From Microbacterium paraoxydans (lineage in GTDB: Bacteria > Actinomycetota > Actinomycetes > Actinomycetales > Microbacteriaceae), in assembly GCF_019056515.1 (NCBI RefSeq), contig NZ_CP064873.1, forward strand, positions 3,224,001-3,288,000: DNA of 64,000 nt, in the 5' to 3' direction. Of the stretch, positions 16,855 to 25,954 are shown one piece after another. Numbering within the stretch: the stretch's first letter is position 1; every line of letters begins with the position of its first letter. The notes under the pieces were generated by a model. It had not been told where the DNA came from and searched no databases. It was given only the letters and a program-made list of their open reading frames with translations. A program made the position numbers and the translations under genes.

Positions 16855-18924
16855 ATGGCAGATTCTCGCGCTCTTCGGCGCTTTCCCGAGTGGATGACCT
16901 CCCGTGGCGGAGCGTGGATCACGCTCGGAGCGGTCGTCCTGATCATGATGACTCTCTTCGGCCTGTTCGGGTCGGCGAAGGCACCCGCCGGCAACGAGCA
17001 GGCCCCCGCGGGGTCGGAGTCGGCGCACACGAGCGACCTGCTGGCCGAGTTCCCGAACGCGGATCGGCAGTCCGTGATCGTGGTCGCGTCACGCGACGAC
17101 GGCGCGACGCTCTCGGCAGAGGACGTCACCGCCCTCGAAGGTCTCCTCCCGGTGCTCGACGCGCACGCGGACGCGGATCCGACCGGGCCTCTCGTGAGCG
17201 AGGACGAGAAGGCCGCGGTTCTCGTGACGCCGATCGCGGTCGGCCAGACGAGCACCGACACCGCCGCGGTGATCGCGGCGCTCCGCGCCGACATCAACGA
17301 GCACGCACCGGACGGGATGACGCTACTCGTGACCGGCGGTCCGGCGTTCGGCGCCGATATCGCCGCCTCCTTCGAAGGCGCCGACTTCACCCTGCTCCTC
17401 GTGACCGTCCTGATCGTCGCCGTGCTCCTCATCGTCACGTACCGGTCACCGGTGCTGTGGCTGCTGCCGCTCGCCGCCGTCGGCCTGGCCGACGGACTCG
17501 CCGGGCGACTGACCGCGGCTGCCGGTTCCGCGTGGGACCTGCAGTTCGATGCCGGGATCATCAGCGTCCTCGTCTTCGGCGCCGGGACCAACTACGCCCT
17601 GCTCCTGATCTCGAGATATCGGGAGGAGCTCACCACCACGACGAACCACCGCCGCGCGCTCAGCACGGCCTGGCGCCGGACCGCTCCGGCGATCCTCGCC
17701 TCGAACCTCACGGTCGTCCTCGCCCTCCTGACACTCGCCCTGGCGGTGATCCCCGGCACGCACGGACTCGGCGTCTCGTCCGCCATCGGGCTGTTGGTCG
17801 CCCTGGCGTCCGTCCTCTTCCTCCTGCCTCCGCTGCTGGCGGTGTGCGGACGGAAGGTGTTCTGGCCGTTCGTCCCTCGTCCCGGAGCTGCCGCACGACG
17901 CGACGGGGTGTGGCGGACGATCGCGACGCGCGTCGTGAGCCGGCCGGTCGTGAGCCTCCTCGGGGGTGCGGCCCTGCTGGCCGTGATGACGGTCGGCCTC
18001 GTCGGGACGACCGTCGGACTCGACCAGGTCGACAAGTTCCGGGTCCCGTCCGAGTCCGCGACGGGTCTCGAGGTGCTCTCGAACCACTTCCCGGCAGGAG
18101 AGGCGCAGCCGATCCTCATCGTCACGGACAGCGGCGAAGCCGAAGCCGTCCTCACTGCGGCGCGCGACGTGGAGGGCATCGTCCGCGCCGCTCCTGTCGG
18201 GACGACGGACGACGAGAAGCTCACGAAGATCCTGGTGACCAGCGAGTATGCGCCCAGCACCGACGAGAGCCTGGCTCAGATCACGGATCTCCGGGACGCC
18301 GTGCACGATGTGCCCCGGGCGGGGGCTGTCGTCGGCGGCGCGGTGGCGACGGATCTCGACGCCCGTGCCGGGAACCTCGCGGACCTCGGCGTCGTGGTGC
18401 CGCTGGTGCTGGCCGTGAGCTTCCTGGTGCTGGCGTTCCTGCTGCGGTCGCTGGTCGCGCCGCTGCTGCTGCTCGCCGTCAATGTGGCGAGCGCCGTGGC
18501 CGCCATCGGCGCCGGAGCCTGGCTCAGTCGCGTGCTGTTCGGGCAGCACGCGCTCGATCTCCCGGTACCGCTGCTGGCCTTCCTGTTCCTGGTCGCCCTC
18601 GGCATCGACTACACCATCTTCCTCGTCCACCGCGCCCGGAGCGAAGCGGCGCTGCGGGGTACCCGGGACGGCATGGTGGAAGCGGTCGCCCACACCGGCG
18701 GCGTCATCACGAGCGCCGGGATCGTCCTCGCCGCCGTGTTCGCGGCGCTCGGCGTCCTGCCGCTGGTCACCCTCGGGCAGCTCGGCCTGATCGTCGGGGT
18801 CGGCGTGATCGTCGACACGCTGGTGGTCAGGACGGTGATCGTCCCTGCGCTGTTCGCTCTCGTCGGCGACCGCATCTGGTGGCCGGGGCGACCGGCCTCC
18901 CGAAGCGTCGCTGACGCCGGCTGA
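16855..18924 (+). CDS. MMPL/RND-family transporter
   Basis: A 689-residue membrane protein with two MMPL halves: a single helix, a ~170-residue extracytoplasmic domain, then a five-helix block (FTLLLVTVLIVAVLLIVTYRSPVLWLLPLAAVGLADGL; GAGTNYALLLISRYREEL), and the same order repeated (LGIDYTIFLVHRARSEAALRGTRDGMVEAVAHTGGVITSAGIV). The GTNY and GIDY motifs are the proton-relay regions. Such proteins export lipids, siderophores or drugs. The ATG at 16855 after GGTGGAG is the best start. It abuts the arsenic block, but nothing ties it to arsenic. Confidence 0.88.
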   Translation: MADSRALRRFPEWMTSRGGAWITLGAVVLIMMTLFGLFGSAKAPAGNEQAPAGSESAHTSDLLAEFPNADRQSVIVVASRDDGATLSAEDVTALEGLLPVLDAHADADPTGPLVSEDEKAAVLVTPIAVGQTSTDTAAVIAALRADINEHAPDGMTLLVTGGPAFGADIAASFEGADFTLLLVTVLIVAVLLIVTYRSPVLWLLPLAAVGLADGLAGRLTAAAGSAWDLQFDAGIISVLVFGAGTNYALLLISRYREELTTTTNHRRALSTAWRRTAPAILASNLTVVLALLTLALAVIPGTHGLGVSSAIGLLVALASVLFLLPPLLAVCGRKVFWPFVPRPGAAARRDGVWRTIATRVVSRPVVSLLGGAALLAVMTVGLVGTTVGLDQVDKFRVPSESATGLEVLSNHFPAGEAQPILIVTDSGEAEAVLTAARDVEGIVRAAPVGTTDDEKLTKILVTSEYAPSTDESLAQITDLRDAVHDVPRAGAVVGGAVATDLDARAGNLADLGVVVPLVLAVSFLVLAFLLRSLVAPLLLLAVNVASAVAAIGAGAWLSRVLFGQHALDLPVPLLAFLFLVALGIDYTIFLVHRARSEAALRGTRDGMVEAVAHTGGVITSAGIVLAAVFAALGVLPLVTLGQLGLIVGVGVIVDTLVVRTVIVPALFALVGDRIWWPGRPASRSVADAG

Positions 18925-18948
18925 TTCGTCGGGGCTGCTGTGCGTCGC

Positions 18949-19509
18949 TCACGCCGCCGGACGGTACCGCTGCGCGACGGCGCCGGAGCGGAACTCCCGC
19001 CGCTCCACGAGCTCGAGCCGAAGACGCTCGCGCACGCCGTCGAGCAGCCGAGGACCATGCCCCGCGACGACCGGGTGGACCACGAACAGGTACTCGTCGA
19101 TCAACCCGAGGTCGGCGAGCGCCGCGGGCAGAGCCACTCCGCCGACCGACAAGCCCTCCCCCGGCTGATCCATCAACCCCCGCACCGCCTCGGCGAGGTC
19201 GCCGCGCACGAGGTCCGCGTTCCAGTCGACGGCATCGAGCGTCGCCGACACCACATGCTTCGGCAGGCGATCGATGGTCTCGGCGAAGGGCGTCTCCCAT
19301 TCCTCCATCCAGCCCGGCCAGACCCCGGATTCCGGACGCCGCCACGCGGCCCGCATCATGTCGTACGTCACCCGGCCGTAGAGCAGAGCGTCGGCGCGCT
19401 GCAGCTCCGCGGTCCAGAAGCGCATCGACTCCTCGTCGGGCGGGAGTCCCGCTTCGTGATGGCAGCAGCCGTCGAGCGTCACGTTGATCGCGTACCGCAG
19501 CGGCCTCAT
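18949..19509 (-). CDS. RibD C-terminal/dihydrofolate reductase-like protein
   Basis: A 186-residue protein of the RibD_C fold: N-terminal strand LRYAINVTLDGCCHHEAGLPPDEESMRFWTAEL, the block ADALLYGRVTYDMM, a nucleotide-binding region GEGLSVGGVALPAALADLGLIDEY and a C-terminal LRLELVERREFRSGAVAQRY. Relatives are NADPH-dependent reductases of unknown substrate in actinobacteria; true folate reduction is unlikely. Its ATG overlaps the stop of the frameshifted DUF1684 gene, so the two form an operon. Confidence 0.82.
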   Translation of the reverse strand: MRPLRYAINVTLDGCCHHEAGLPPDEESMRFWTAELQRADALLYGRVTYDMMRAAWRRPESGVWPGWMEEWETPFAETIDRLPKHVVSATLDAVDWNADLVRGDLAEAVRGLMDQPGEGLSVGGVALPAALADLGLIDEYLFVVHPVVAGHGPRLLDGVRERLRLELVERREFRSGAVAQRYRPAA

Positions 19510-20122
19510 CGGAGCTCTCCGACCGGGACCGGCACCGTCAGCACGTTGCCGGGTGGCGCCAGCGGGCACGCCCACGCCGGGTCGTAGGCGCAGGACGGGT
19601 TGTACGCGAAGTTGAAGTCGAGCACGAGCGTGCCGCGGCGCGGGTCGGCCCCGAGGTCGGCACCCTTGATCGTGTCGATGAGGTACCGCCCGCCGCCGTA
19701 CGTCCCCCCGCTCTGCCCGGCGCGTAGGAATCGCGCACTGGCACGAACAGGCCGCCGCCGTAGGAGGCGAGCCGCCACACGTCGAGAGACCCGACGTCAG
19801 GGATCTCCACGACGCCGACGCGCTCGAACGGCACGATGCCGTCCGTCCCCGTGGCGAACTCGAACGTGGCCGGCTCCGTGTCGAGGATCGGGAGCTCGAA
19901 CCGCCAGGCGGGGTCGTACGAGGCGATCGGCAGCCCCTCGAACAGCGCCCTGTCCTGCGGGAGGAGGGGCGTCGCCGGGTGCCGCAGCAGCAGCTCGTCG
20001 CGCTCGATCCGCCACAGCTCGTGCGCCTCCTCCGGGGAGTCGGCCCGTCGCACCGCTTCGTACAGGGCGAACACCCGCCGCCGCCAGTCGACGACCTCGA
20101 CGGCCGTCTGCGCATTCGTCAT
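19506..20122 (-). pseudogene. DUF1684 protein gene with a frameshift
   Basis: The first ~130 codons (from ATG at 20122: VEVVDWRRRVFALYEAVRRADSPEEAHELWR...ASYGGGLFVPVRDSYA) and the last ~65 codons (TYGGGRYLIDTIKGADLG...LVLDFNFAYNPSCAYDPAW...GELR) are both good DUF1684 sequence but lie in different frames. The switch falls near 19700-19745, at the family position RD-x-T/S-x-G-x-x-TYGGGRY, inside a GC-rich run with seven-G and CGG repeats. A one-base indel, real or a sequencing error, explains it. The restored stop at 19506-19508 overlaps the start of the RibD-like gene, as expected of an intact operon partner. Function unknown. Confidence 0.75.
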
Positions 20123-20162
20123 GCGCCCACGGTACGCCGGACGACGGACGCTCGGAACGGCC

Positions 20163-20972
20163 TCAGTCCCGGTCGATCATGTCCGCGTAGCCGTCCTCGT
20201 AGGTCGGGTAGTCCAGCCTGCCGAGGACCGCATGCACCAGCGAGCCGTCGTAGACGAAGCCGCTCACCGCACCGCCGTCGTCCGGGGGCACGGGCACGCC
20301 GAGGCGGTCGGCGAGGAAGGTCACGACGTCTCCCAGGGGGGCGGGCGCCTGGTCGACGGCGTGCACGAGCGCCGGGGGCTCCGGCATCCGCAGCAGCAGG
20401 TCGAGAATGCGTACGAGATCGGTCTCGTGGATCCGGTTCGTGCGGCGGCGGTGCGTGACGGGTGCCCCCTCCCTGACCTTCCGGAGGAGGAACTCGCGCC
20501 CGGGACCGTAGATGCCCGCGGGGCGCACGACCACCGCGTTGAAGAGCTCGACGGCCGCCTTCTCGCCGTCCCGCAGACCGCGGCCCCGGTCGGTGGTGGG
20601 TGCCGGCTCGACCCGCTCGGTCACGGGCTCGGAGCTCCCGGCGCCGTCGAACACCCCGGTGGACGAGACGAAGACCGTCCGCGTCGGCCGGGCCGGCAAC
20701 GCCGCCGCGAGATGCGCGAGCGCCGTGCGATACGACGACACGTCCGGACCGGGCGGCAGGGTCATCACAACCGCGTCGACCTCGGGCAGCGGCGTGGTGA
20801 GCGGAACGGTCAGATCGGCCGCGAGCGCCGTCACCCCGTCCGGCACGGGTCCGTCACTGCGGCGGAGGGCCAGGACCTCACCACCGTCCGCGAGGAGCAG
20901 CGGAGCGAGCCGGGTGCCGAGTTTCCCGAAGCCGACCAGGAGGGTGCGGCGCGGCGGAGGCGGAGTGGTCAT
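20163..20972 (-). CDS. NAD(P)-dependent epimerase/dehydratase-like protein
   Basis: A 269-residue protein. A Rossmann glycine motif near the start (RTLLVGFGKLGTRLAPLLL) and the blocks TVFVSSTGVFDGAG, VVVRPAGIYGPGREFLLRKV and RIHETDLVRILDLLL fit the atypical SDR group around YeeZ, which lacks the classic Tyr-Lys pair. The ATG at 20972 was preferred over a GTG 9 nt upstream because a GAGGGTGGGAG purine run then sits upstream. Substrate unknown; divergent from the FUSC gene. Confidence 0.75.
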   Translation of the reverse strand: MTTPPPPRRTLLVGFGKLGTRLAPLLLADGGEVLALRRSDGPVPDGVTALAADLTVPLTTPLPEVDAVVMTLPPGPDVSSYRTALAHLAAALPARPTRTVFVSSTGVFDGAGSSEPVTERVEPAPTTDRGRGLRDGEKAAVELFNAVVVRPAGIYGPGREFLLRKVREGAPVTHRRRTNRIHETDLVRILDLLLRMPEPPALVHAVDQAPAPLGDVVTFLADRLGVPVPPDDGGAVSGFVYDGSLVHAVLGRLDYPTYEDGYADMIDRD

Positions 20973-21022
20973 CCCTCCCACCCTCGCACATCGTCGCCGA
21001 GCGACGGACGTAGGCTTGATCG

Positions 21023-22048
21023 GTGACGGAATCGCAGGGACGGGTGTGGACGGGAGTCCTCCGCGTCGGTCCGCACCGCGGGGATCACCGGGTCGCCCTG
21101 CGCGCCGCGGTCAGTGTCGCCGTCCCGCTCCTCGTGCTGTGGGCCGTCGGCCGGCTCGACCTCAGCATCTATGCGAGCTTCGGCGCCTTCGCCGCACTCT
21201 ACGGCCGGCACGACGTCTTCCGCGACCGGATCCGCATGCAGGCCAGCGCCGGCGGCGTGCTGCTCGGCGCGATGCTGATCGGCACGGCCCTATCGGTCCT
21301 CGCCGCCCCCGCCGTGCTGAGCATCGTCGTCGTCGCCCTCGTCGCGTCGGCCGTGACGCTGCTCGCCTACGTCCTGCAGTGGCACCCGCCCGGTCCGCTG
21401 TTCACGGTCTTCGCGACCGGGGCGTGCGCGACCATCCCCGCCACCGGCGCCTCCTTCGGCGCGGTCCTGCTGGTCGGCGGGGCGAGCGTGCTCTTCGGCC
21501 TCGCGCTCACCGCCCTGGTCGCCGTCGTCACCCGGACCACGGCGGAGGCGGCACCGAAGGCACGCCCGGCCGTCGGGCCGGTCGCCGCCGAGATGGCCGC
21601 CTCGGTCGCCGCCGCGATCGTCGGAGCGGGTGTGGTCGGCCTGCTCCTCGGCGGCACCCACTGGTACTGGGCGGCGGTCGGCGCGGTCGCGGCGGTCAGC
21701 GGCGCACAGCTCACCGCCCGCGTGATCCGCGGCATCCAGCGCCTCGTCGGCACGCTGCTCGGCGTGCTGGTCGCCGCCGGGATCCTCGCCCTCGACATGC
21801 CGCCGCTCGCCGTGATCGCCGTCGTGGTGGTCCTGCAGGGGACGGCCGAACTGTTCATCGGCCGCAACTACGGCATCGCGATGGTGTTCGTCACCCCGCT
21901 CGCGCTCCTGATGGTGCACCTGGCCGCGCCGACTCCTGTCGCCGACCTGCTGACCGACCGTGTGCTGGAGACGATCATCGGCGTCGTGGTCGGAACGGTG
22001 GTGGCCGTCACGTCCGCCGCGCTGCGCCGACGGAGCCGACGCCGCTGA
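21023..22048 (+). CDS. FUSC-family membrane protein
   Basis: A 341-residue protein starting with GTG. It has two blocks of about four to five hydrophobic helices separated by a charged linker (RTTAEAAPKARPAVG). The first contains LDLSIYASFGAFAALYGRHDVFRDRIRMQ and the second THWYWAAVGAVAAVSGAQLTARVIRGIQRLVGTLLG, the fusaric-acid/aromatic-acid exporter signature (WA-x-G-R-G-x-Q-R-x-x-GT-x-x-G). Short relatives without the large cytoplasmic domain are common in actinobacteria. The exported compound is unknown. It shares a terminator with the convergent MIP gene. Confidence 0.8.
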   Translation: MTESQGRVWTGVLRVGPHRGDHRVALRAAVSVAVPLLVLWAVGRLDLSIYASFGAFAALYGRHDVFRDRIRMQASAGGVLLGAMLIGTALSVLAAPAVLSIVVVALVASAVTLLAYVLQWHPPGPLFTVFATGACATIPATGASFGAVLLVGGASVLFGLALTALVAVVTRTTAEAAPKARPAVGPVAAEMAASVAAAIVGAGVVGLLLGGTHWYWAAVGAVAAVSGAQLTARVIRGIQRLVGTLLGVLVAAGILALDMPPLAVIAVVVVLQGTAELFIGRNYGIAMVFVTPLALLMVHLAAPTPVADLLTDRVLETIIGVVVGTVVAVTSAALRRRSRRR

Positions 22049-22059
22049 CGAGACGACGA

Positions 22060-22089
22060 AGCGCCGCACCCCGGGAGGGATGCGGCGCT
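22060..22089. terminator. Bidirectional terminator between FUSC and MIP genes
   Basis: AGCGCCGCA (22060-22068) pairs perfectly with TGCGGCGCT (22081-22089) around a 12-nt loop. It lies 12 nt after the FUSC stop and 15 nt before the end of the convergent MIP gene. Confidence 0.7.
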
Positions 22090-22103
22090 CCGAGGCGAGG
22101 CTT

Positions 22104-22757
22104 CTACTCGGCGTCCGCGGCGATCTTCCGCGCATCGTCGGCGTTGAGCACCCGGAACAGCAGGGCGGCGATGATGGCACCGACCGCGGGGGCCACGATG
22201 TACAGCCAGAGCGAGCCCCACGCGAAGTGCCCGCTGACCGAGAGGCCGAGGGCCACCGCCGGGTTGAATCCGCCGCCCGAGATGGAGCCGACCGTCGCCG
22301 CACCGACGAAGACGGTCGCACCGATCGCGAGCCCGTAGAACGAGTTGCCCGCAGTGTCCTTCGAGGTGGCGGAGTTCAGCACGACCCAGACGAGGATCAG
22401 CGTGAACAGCGCCTCGACGAGGAATGCCGGGCCGACCTCGATGACCATCGCCTTCTCCCCTGCCGGCCAGACGGCGAGGGCCACGAGAGCCGCGAGCGCC
22501 CCACCGGCGAACTGCGCGACGAGGTAGGAGACGAAGTCGGCGACGCTGAGCCCACCGCGCAGGAACACGCCCAGCGAGACCGCCGGGTTGAGGTGGGCGC
22601 CGGAGATGTGGCCCGTGGAGTACACGAGCACCATCAGCGTGAAGCCGATCGCGAGCGGGGTGAGCGGGCTTCCGCTGTTCACCGCGGCGATGATGGCGAG
22701 GACGAAGAGGAACGTGGCGACCGCTTCTGCGAGCGCCTTTCGAGGTGTACCGGTCAT
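22104..22757 (-). CDS. MIP/aquaporin family channel
   Basis: A 217-residue, six-helix channel. Both half-helix motifs are present: HLNPAVSLG and GFNPAVALG. After the second NPA, where water and glycerol channels have Arg (NPAR/NPAD-x-x-R), this protein has Val, so the usual selectivity-filter positive charge is missing at that position. It may pass a solute other than plain water. The ATG at 22757 follows AAGGACAC. It is divergent from an amino acid permease gene. Confidence 0.85.
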   Translation of the reverse strand: MTGTPRKALAEAVATFLFVLAIIAAVNSGSPLTPLAIGFTLMVLVYSTGHISGAHLNPAVSLGVFLRGGLSVADFVSYLVAQFAGGALAALVALAVWPAGEKAMVIEVGPAFLVEALFTLILVWVVLNSATSKDTAGNSFYGLAIGATVFVGAATVGSISGGGFNPAVALGLSVSGHFAWGSLWLYIVAPAVGAIIAALLFRVLNADDARKIAADAE

Positions 22758-22928
22758 GATGGTGTCCTTCTGTGGGATCGCAGGCGGCCCCCCGTCTCCC
22801 CGGAACGGCCCGGGCGACGACCCGCCTTGCGGCACCGAGGATAGCGCGCGGTCGGCTCTCGCTGGCTCATTGGCGGCGGAACTGTCAAGCCCGTCGCCCG
22901 CCGGAGTCCCGGCCCCTACCGTGCAAGG

Positions 22929-24284
22929 ATGACCGTCCAGACCGAGCCGCGCGCCGAGAACCCAACCCGGCTGCGCCGCGCCATCACCGGCCCCCTGTTG
23001 TTCGCGTTCATCCTCGGCGACGTGCTGGGGGCGGGGATCTACGCGCTGATGGGTGTGCTCTCGGAGGACGTGGGCGGCCTGCTCTGGGCACCGCTCGTCC
23101 TCGCGCTTCTCCTCGCCATGCTCACCGCAGGGTCGTATGCCGAGCTCGTCACCAAGTACCCCCGCGCGGGCGGCGCCGCGGTGTTCGCCGAGCGGGCGTT
23201 CCGCAGCCCGCTGGTCTCCTTCCTCGTCGGCTTCAGCATGCTCGCGGCCGGCGTGACGAGCGCGGCCGGTCTCGCCATCGCCTTCGCCGGCGACTACCTC
23301 AGCACCTTCATCGACCTGCCGACGATCCCGGTCGCGATCGTCTTCCTCGCGATCGTCGGCCTGCTCAACGCCCGCGGCATCCGCGAATCGATGGGCGCGA
23401 ACCTCGTGATGACGGCGATCGAACTCAGCGGCCTCGTGATCGTGATCGTCGTCGTCGCGGTGTTCGTCGGCGGCGGAGGCGGCGATCTGTCCCGGGCGAC
23501 GCAGGTGCCCGAGGGGGCGAACGTCGCCCTCGCGGTGCTCTCCGGCGCAGTGATCGCGTACTACTCGTTCGTCGGCTTCGAGACCTCGGCCAACATGATC
23601 GAAGAGGTCAAGAACCCCCGGCGGACCTACCCGCGCGCGTTGTTCGGCGCGCTCCTCACCGCCGGCGTCGTGTACGTGCTCGTCGGCATCGCCAGCGCCG
23701 TCGCGCTGCCGGCCTCCGAGCTGCAGGAGTCCAGCGGCCCGCTGCTCGCGGTCGTCGAGGCCACCGGGGTCAGCGTCCCGTCCTGGATGTTCAGCCTCAT
23801 CGCGCTCATCGCCGTCGCCAACGGCGCCCTGCTGACGATGATCATGGTCAGCCGCCTCACCTACGGAATGGCCGAGCAGAACCTCCTGCCGTCGGTGCTC
23901 GGACGCGTGCTGCCGAAGCGGAAGACCCCGTGGGTGGCGATCCTCACCACGACGCTCGTGGCCATGGGCCTCACGCTGGTCGGAGACCTCGCGACGCTCG
24001 CCGAGACCGTCGTGCTGCTGCTGCTCGTCGTGTTCCTCAGCGTGAACATCTCGGTGCTGGTCCTGCGCCGCGACAAGGTCGAGCACGACCACTTCCGCGT
24101 GTGGACGTTCGTCCCGGTGCTCGGCATCGCGTCGTGCATCCTGCTGCTCACCCAGCAGCGCCCGCAGGTGTGGCTCTTCGGCGCCATCCTGCTCGCCGTC
24201 GGCGGCGTGCTCTACGCTGTCGCCCGGTGGACCCGCAACCGCTCGAAGACCGCCGACACGAAGGAGAGCCATGAGCACGCCTGA
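22929..24284 (+). CDS. APC-family amino acid permease
   Basis: A 451-residue transporter with about twelve helices. The first carries the APC motif LLFAFILGDVLGAGIYALMG, and the sixth region has YYSFVGFETSANMIEEVKNPRRTYPRALF, the conserved FVGFE...EE-x-KNP-x-R-x-x-P block of cationic/neutral amino acid carriers. Substrate unknown. The last 14 nt overlap a small acidic protein gene. Confidence 0.88.
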   Translation: MTVQTEPRAENPTRLRRAITGPLLFAFILGDVLGAGIYALMGVLSEDVGGLLWAPLVLALLLAMLTAGSYAELVTKYPRAGGAAVFAERAFRSPLVSFLVGFSMLAAGVTSAAGLAIAFAGDYLSTFIDLPTIPVAIVFLAIVGLLNARGIRESMGANLVMTAIELSGLVIVIVVVAVFVGGGGGDLSRATQVPEGANVALAVLSGAVIAYYSFVGFETSANMIEEVKNPRRTYPRALFGALLTAGVVYVLVGIASAVALPASELQESSGPLLAVVEATGVSVPSWMFSLIALIAVANGALLTMIMVSRLTYGMAEQNLLPSVLGRVLPKRKTPWVAILTTTLVAMGLTLVGDLATLAETVVLLLLVVFLSVNISVLVLRRDKVEHDHFRVWTFVPVLGIASCILLLTQQRPQVWLFGAILLAVGGVLYAVARWTRNRSKTADTKESHEHA

Positions 24285-24480
24285 CGACACCGCCGACGAG
24301 ACGTTCGAGGAGAACCGTCACGACCAGCTGACCTCGGCCCCCGACGCCACGGAGGCCGACGCCGCGCCGCGCGTGGACGTCTCGGAGCACGACGGCAACA
24401 CCCGTATCGACATCCGGGACGATGCCGAGGTGCGTCCGGGCCCCGGTCCTGGCATGCCCGAGGCCGACGGCGCGGACTGA
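24271..24480 (+). CDS. Small acidic protein of unknown function
   Basis: A 69-residue, strongly acidic, hydrophilic protein with no Cys and no membrane segment (DVSEHDGNTRIDIRDDAEVRPGPGPGMPEADGAD). AAGGAG precedes its ATG, it overlaps the permease end by 14 nt, and a strong terminator follows the stop, which together support a real gene. No family recognised. Confidence 0.65.
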   Translation: MSTPDDTADETFEENRHDQLTSAPDATEADAAPRVDVSEHDGNTRIDIRDDAEVRPGPGPGMPEADGAD

Positions 24481-24493
24481 TTCCGTACACGCA

Positions 24494-24529
24494 CGAGCGC
24501 CCGCTCTCCTCCCCGGAAGCGGGCGCTCG
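24494..24529. terminator. Bidirectional terminator between convergent genes
   Basis: CGAGCGCCCGCT (24494-24505) pairs perfectly with AGCGGGCGCTCG (24518-24529) around a 12-nt loop. It lies between the small acidic protein gene and the end of the polyol operon. Confidence 0.8.
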
Positions 24530-24540
24530 CACGTGCGGGG

Positions 24541-25311
24541 TCAGAACAGTGTGTAGCCGCCGTCGACCACCAGGACGGTGCCGGACATGAAGCTCGCGGC
24601 ATCCGACGCGAGGAAGACCACCGACGGGCTGACCTCGCTCGGCGTGGCGTAGCGCTGCTGCGCGGAGTCCTCGATCCAGAACCGTCGGAAGCGCGGCTCG
24701 TCCACCGGCGACATGTCGGTCTTGATGTAGCCGGGCGCCACGGCGTTCACGCGCACCCCCGCCGGCGCCCACTCGGCCGCCAGCGACTTGGTGAGGTGGT
24801 GCACCGCGGCCTTGGAGGCGTTGTAGGCGGGCTGCATCTGCGGGCGGTTGACGATCTGGGCCGAGATGGAGCCGACGTTCACGATCGACCCGGAGCCGCG
24901 CGCCACCATGTGCGCACCGACCGTCTGCGACAGTCGCCACAAGGCGGTGAGGTTCGTGTCGATGACGTGCGCCCACTCGTCGTCCGTCACCTCGAGCGCC
25001 GGGCGGTGGATGCAGGCGCCCGCGTTGTTGATGAGGATGTCGAGACGCCCGCCCACAGCCTCGATCGCCTCCGCCGCGATGCGGTCAACGGAGGAGCGCT
25101 CGGTGAGGTCGCCGAGCACGACCCAGGCCCGCCGGCCGACGGCCTCGATCTCGGCCGCGGTCTCCTTCGCTGCGGCCTCGTCCCGGCCGTGGACGACCAC
25201 GTCGGCGCCGGCCTCGGTGAGGGCACGGGCGAACTCGCGCCCGAGGCCGCGGGTGGCGCCGGTGACCAGCGCCGTCTTGCCGGTGAGGGCGAATGCATCC
25301 ATGACGCTCAT
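24541..25311 (-). CDS. SDR-family oxidoreductase of the polyol operon
   Basis: A 256-residue classical short-chain dehydrogenase: cofactor site TGATRGLG, NNAG motif, catalytic Ser in VNVGSISAQIV and Tyr-x-x-x-Lys in PAYNASKAAV, and C-terminal VVDGGYTLF. It probably oxidises a sugar alcohol or reduces a keto-sugar. It is the last gene of the minus-strand polyol operon and overlaps the P-loop kinase gene by 4 nt (ATGA). The exact substrate cannot be read from sequence; gluconate 5-dehydrogenase-like enzymes are similar. Confidence 0.88.
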   Translation of the reverse strand: MSVMDAFALTGKTALVTGATRGLGREFARALTEAGADVVVHGRDEAAAKETAAEIEAVGRRAWVVLGDLTERSSVDRIAAEAIEAVGGRLDILINNAGACIHRPALEVTDDEWAHVIDTNLTALWRLSQTVGAHMVARGSGSIVNVGSISAQIVNRPQMQPAYNASKAAVHHLTKSLAAEWAPAGVRVNAVAPGYIKTDMSPVDEPRFRRFWIEDSAQQRYATPSEVSPSVVFLASDAASFMSGTVLVVDGGYTLF

Positions 25312-25922
25312 GCGTCGTCTCCTTCGTTCAGGGTGATGATGGCGTCGGCCCGATGCCGGGTCGCGCGGATGAGGACGGCGTTGGGGCCGTCGACGTCGGT
25401 CGCCCAGGCGACGGCGTCGGTGTGCGACCTCCCGTACGCCTCGTGGCGGGCGACGAGACGACGCAGCCGCAGGTCCTCGGGCACGTCGAGGTACCAGGTC
25501 TCGTCGAGCAGGGGGCGCACGTGCTCCCACCCGTCGGCGTCGTGCAGCAGGTAGTTGCCCTCCACCACGATCACGCGATCCCGGGCGGAGAGCGGCAGCA
25601 TCTCGGCGACCGCGGCGTCGATGTCGCGGTCGAACCGCGGGGCGCGCACGTCCTCCCCCGCGCGGAGGCGGCCGAGGAGGGCCGCGAAACCGGCGACGTC
25701 GAACGTCTCCGGTGCCCCTTTGCGGTCGCGGAGTCCGCGGCGATCGAGGTCGTCGTTGGCGAGGTGGAACCCGTCCATCGGGAGGACCGGCATCCCGAGC
25801 CGCTCGGCGAGGGTGGACTTGCCGGCCCCGGGCGGCCCGACGACGCCGAGCAGGAACGGCCGCCCGTCGCGGGACAGTTCCCGCACCCGTGTCAGGGCAT
25901 CGGCGGCGGTGAGTGCGTGCAT
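25308..25922 (-). CDS. P-loop nucleoside/sugar kinase, uridine-kinase-like
   Basis: A 204-residue kinase with Walker A GPPGAGKST near residue 32, the block LPMDGFHLANDDLDRRGLRDRKGAPETFDV and VIVVEGNYLL, typical of the uridine kinase/phosphoribulokinase fold. Relatives sit in sugar ABC operons (for example FrcK beside the rhizobial fructose importer), so a sugar is a likelier substrate than a nucleoside. The ATG at 25922 fits the family start. A strong hairpin separates it from the binding-protein gene; its stop overlaps the SDR gene. Confidence 0.78.
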   Translation of the reverse strand: MHALTAADALTRVRELSRDGRPFLLGVVGPPGAGKSTLAERLGMPVLPMDGFHLANDDLDRRGLRDRKGAPETFDVAGFAALLGRLRAGEDVRAPRFDRDIDAAVAEMLPLSARDRVIVVEGNYLLHDADGWEHVRPLLDETWYLDVPEDLRLRRLVARHEAYGRSHTDAVAWATDVDGPNAVLIRATRHRADAIITLNEGDDA

Positions 25923-25954
25923 CAGCGGTCCTCGGCGGTGGTCGGGCACGGATC

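Noticed and set aside
18925..18950. Second attachment site (GGGGCTG) closing the arsenic block
   Set aside because: Only seven bases match the tRNA 5' end, not the 3' end normally duplicated by integration.
22758..24290. Very long minus-strand frame opposite the amino acid permease
   Set aside because: It is antisense to a well-supported transporter, has biased His/Asp/Arg composition, and joins the real MIP gene only by an open frame.
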